From an uncultured Pseudomonadota bacterium (GTDB lineage: Bacteria; Bdellovibrionota_B; Oligoflexia; Oligoflexales; CAIYRB01), in the NCBI GenBank assembly GCA_903928445.1, contig CAIYRB010000005.1:1-53628 (forward strand): a stretch of DNA of 53,628 nt, read 5' to 3'. This document shows, piece by piece, positions 53,185 through 53,628 of the stretch. The position numbers and the translations under genes are program-made. Every line of letters begins with the position of its first letter. The first letter of the stretch is position 1. The notes under the pieces were generated by a model. That model worked only from the letters and a program-made list of their open reading frames with translations, was not told where the DNA came from and made no database searches.

Positions 53185-53628
53185 CTATTGACACACTTTG
53201 CCAATGACCGAACTACCTTGGAAAAACCGAAATGTCTCGAACGCACCCTCTTCACCCAAACCAGATACTCCCCAGGCTGCACGGGGAGCGCTGGGACTTA
53301 GGCTGGTCATCGTCACACCGTTGAGCTTAGTGCTGCCGACATCGAGGCTTTGCGCCAATTTATACATAACGCCCTCATCCGATCCATAGATATAGGCCGC
53401 AAGTCCAAACTTAGTTTCATTCACTCGGTCGCTAAGACCCTCTACATCGTCATAACTGTGCACCACGCCGACGGGACCAAAAATCTCGGTATCATCGGCT
53501 TCGAGCGACAGTACTGACAGCAGCTCTGGTGCGAAGAAATATCCGGCGCTGGGCAGCAGCCTTTCGCTTCGATGGCGCTTAGCACCAAGACACTCCAAAC
53601 GTCCAATCGTCGCGTGCACATGATCCAG
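53185..53628 (-). CDS. Aldehyde dehydrogenase, C-terminal part (cut by window)
   Basis: The frame runs past the right edge of the window, so only about the last 147 residues are seen. DTEIFGPVGVVHSYDD, TKFGLAAYIYGSDE and RAAWGVSGLGEEGAFETFRFF are typical of the NAD(P)-dependent aldehyde dehydrogenase superfamily, near succinate-semialdehyde and benzaldehyde dehydrogenases. The catalytic Cys would lie outside the window. It is upstream of the Rieske oxygenase gene and probably co-transcribed with it. Confidence 0.85.
   Translation of the reverse strand: MDHVHATIGRLECLGAKRHRSERLLPSAGYFFAPELLSVLSLEADDTEIFGPVGVVHSYDDVEGLSDRVNETKFGLAAYIYGSDEGVMYKLAQSLDVGSTKLNGVTMTSLSPSAPRAAWGVSGLGEEGAFETFRFFQGSSVIGKVCQ

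Overview
This 53.6-kb window is a densely coded chromosomal segment of moderately high GC content. It looks like a Gram-negative bacterium: many proteins have Sec signal peptides or lipoboxes, there is an OmpR/EnvZ-type two-component pair, an initiator tRNA with encoded CCA, and PrmA, RsmE and RlmD-type modification enzymes. The loose lipoboxes, von Willebrand A (vWA) lipoproteins and TPR proteins of unknown function suggest a deltaproteobacterium-like lineage (Bdellovibrionota/Oligoflexia or Myxococcota). That placement is inference, because no rRNA or other strong phylogenetic marker is present.

Left part (1-25.4 kb): a secreted TPR protein; a KimA-type K+ transporter; an RlmD/TrmA-family RNA methyltransferase; a response regulator and histidine kinase; a large vWA lipoprotein with a repetitive C-terminal half; a YihY/BrkB membrane protein coupled to a 201-aa protein; an unusual array of 11-bp repeats resembling DnaA boxes; acireductone dioxygenase; an Smr protein; a membrane-anchored TPR-like protein; a prmA-rsmE pair; a two-TM protein with a duplicated HAMP-like module; two P-type ATPases placed tail to tail (a Ca2+/Mn2+-type-like pump and a YHS-carrying copper pump); and a second vWA lipoprotein.

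Middle (25.6-29.2 kb): an initiator tRNA-fMet gene whose 3' end is duplicated about 3.1 kb downstream. The two copies bracket a small insert, AT-rich at its left end, that carries an AAA/DUF4143 ATPase and a class II Fic protein. The Fic promoter lies inside an array of TATCCGCC repeats. No integrase is visible. Just outside lie a strong terminator facing left, a 108-bp near-perfect inverted repeat, and a polynucleotide kinase-phosphatase that lacks the usual ligase domain.

The most interesting part is 30.6-40.4 kb, two divergent operons. The left-facing operon encodes, in transcription order, an aromatic amino acid hydroxylase, a PLP-dependent aromatic-type amino acid decarboxylase, an FAD monooxygenase and a GNAT that resembles arylalkylamine N-acetyltransferases. 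This is a compact bacterial counterpart of eukaryotic monoamine synthesis and N-acylation. The right-facing operon encodes a cholesterol-oxidase-like GMC oxidoreductase, a flavin-containing monooxygenase, an HSL-family hydrolase, an acetoacetate-decarboxylase-fold protein and probably a DUF2141 protein. An inverted repeat sits in the shared promoter region. The chemistry and product are inferred, not shown.

Right part (40.6-53.6 kb): a lipoprotein, a class 3 lipase, and a tight five-gene left-facing operon for acyl-CoA breakdown (thiolase, fused hydratase/dehydrogenase, LCAD/IVD-type acyl-CoA dehydrogenase, methylacyl-CoA racemase-like CoA-transferase family protein, acyl-CoA ligase). Then come a secreted alpha/beta hydrolase, a small Cys-rich secreted protein, a Rieske oxygenase and the 3' end of an aldehyde dehydrogenase gene cut by the window edge. 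The racemase, LCAD/IVD-type dehydrogenase, GMC oxidase and Rieske oxygenase together are compatible with use of branched or cyclic lipids such as sterols or terpenoids. This is a hypothesis only. No CRISPR array, insertion sequence or rRNA was seen.
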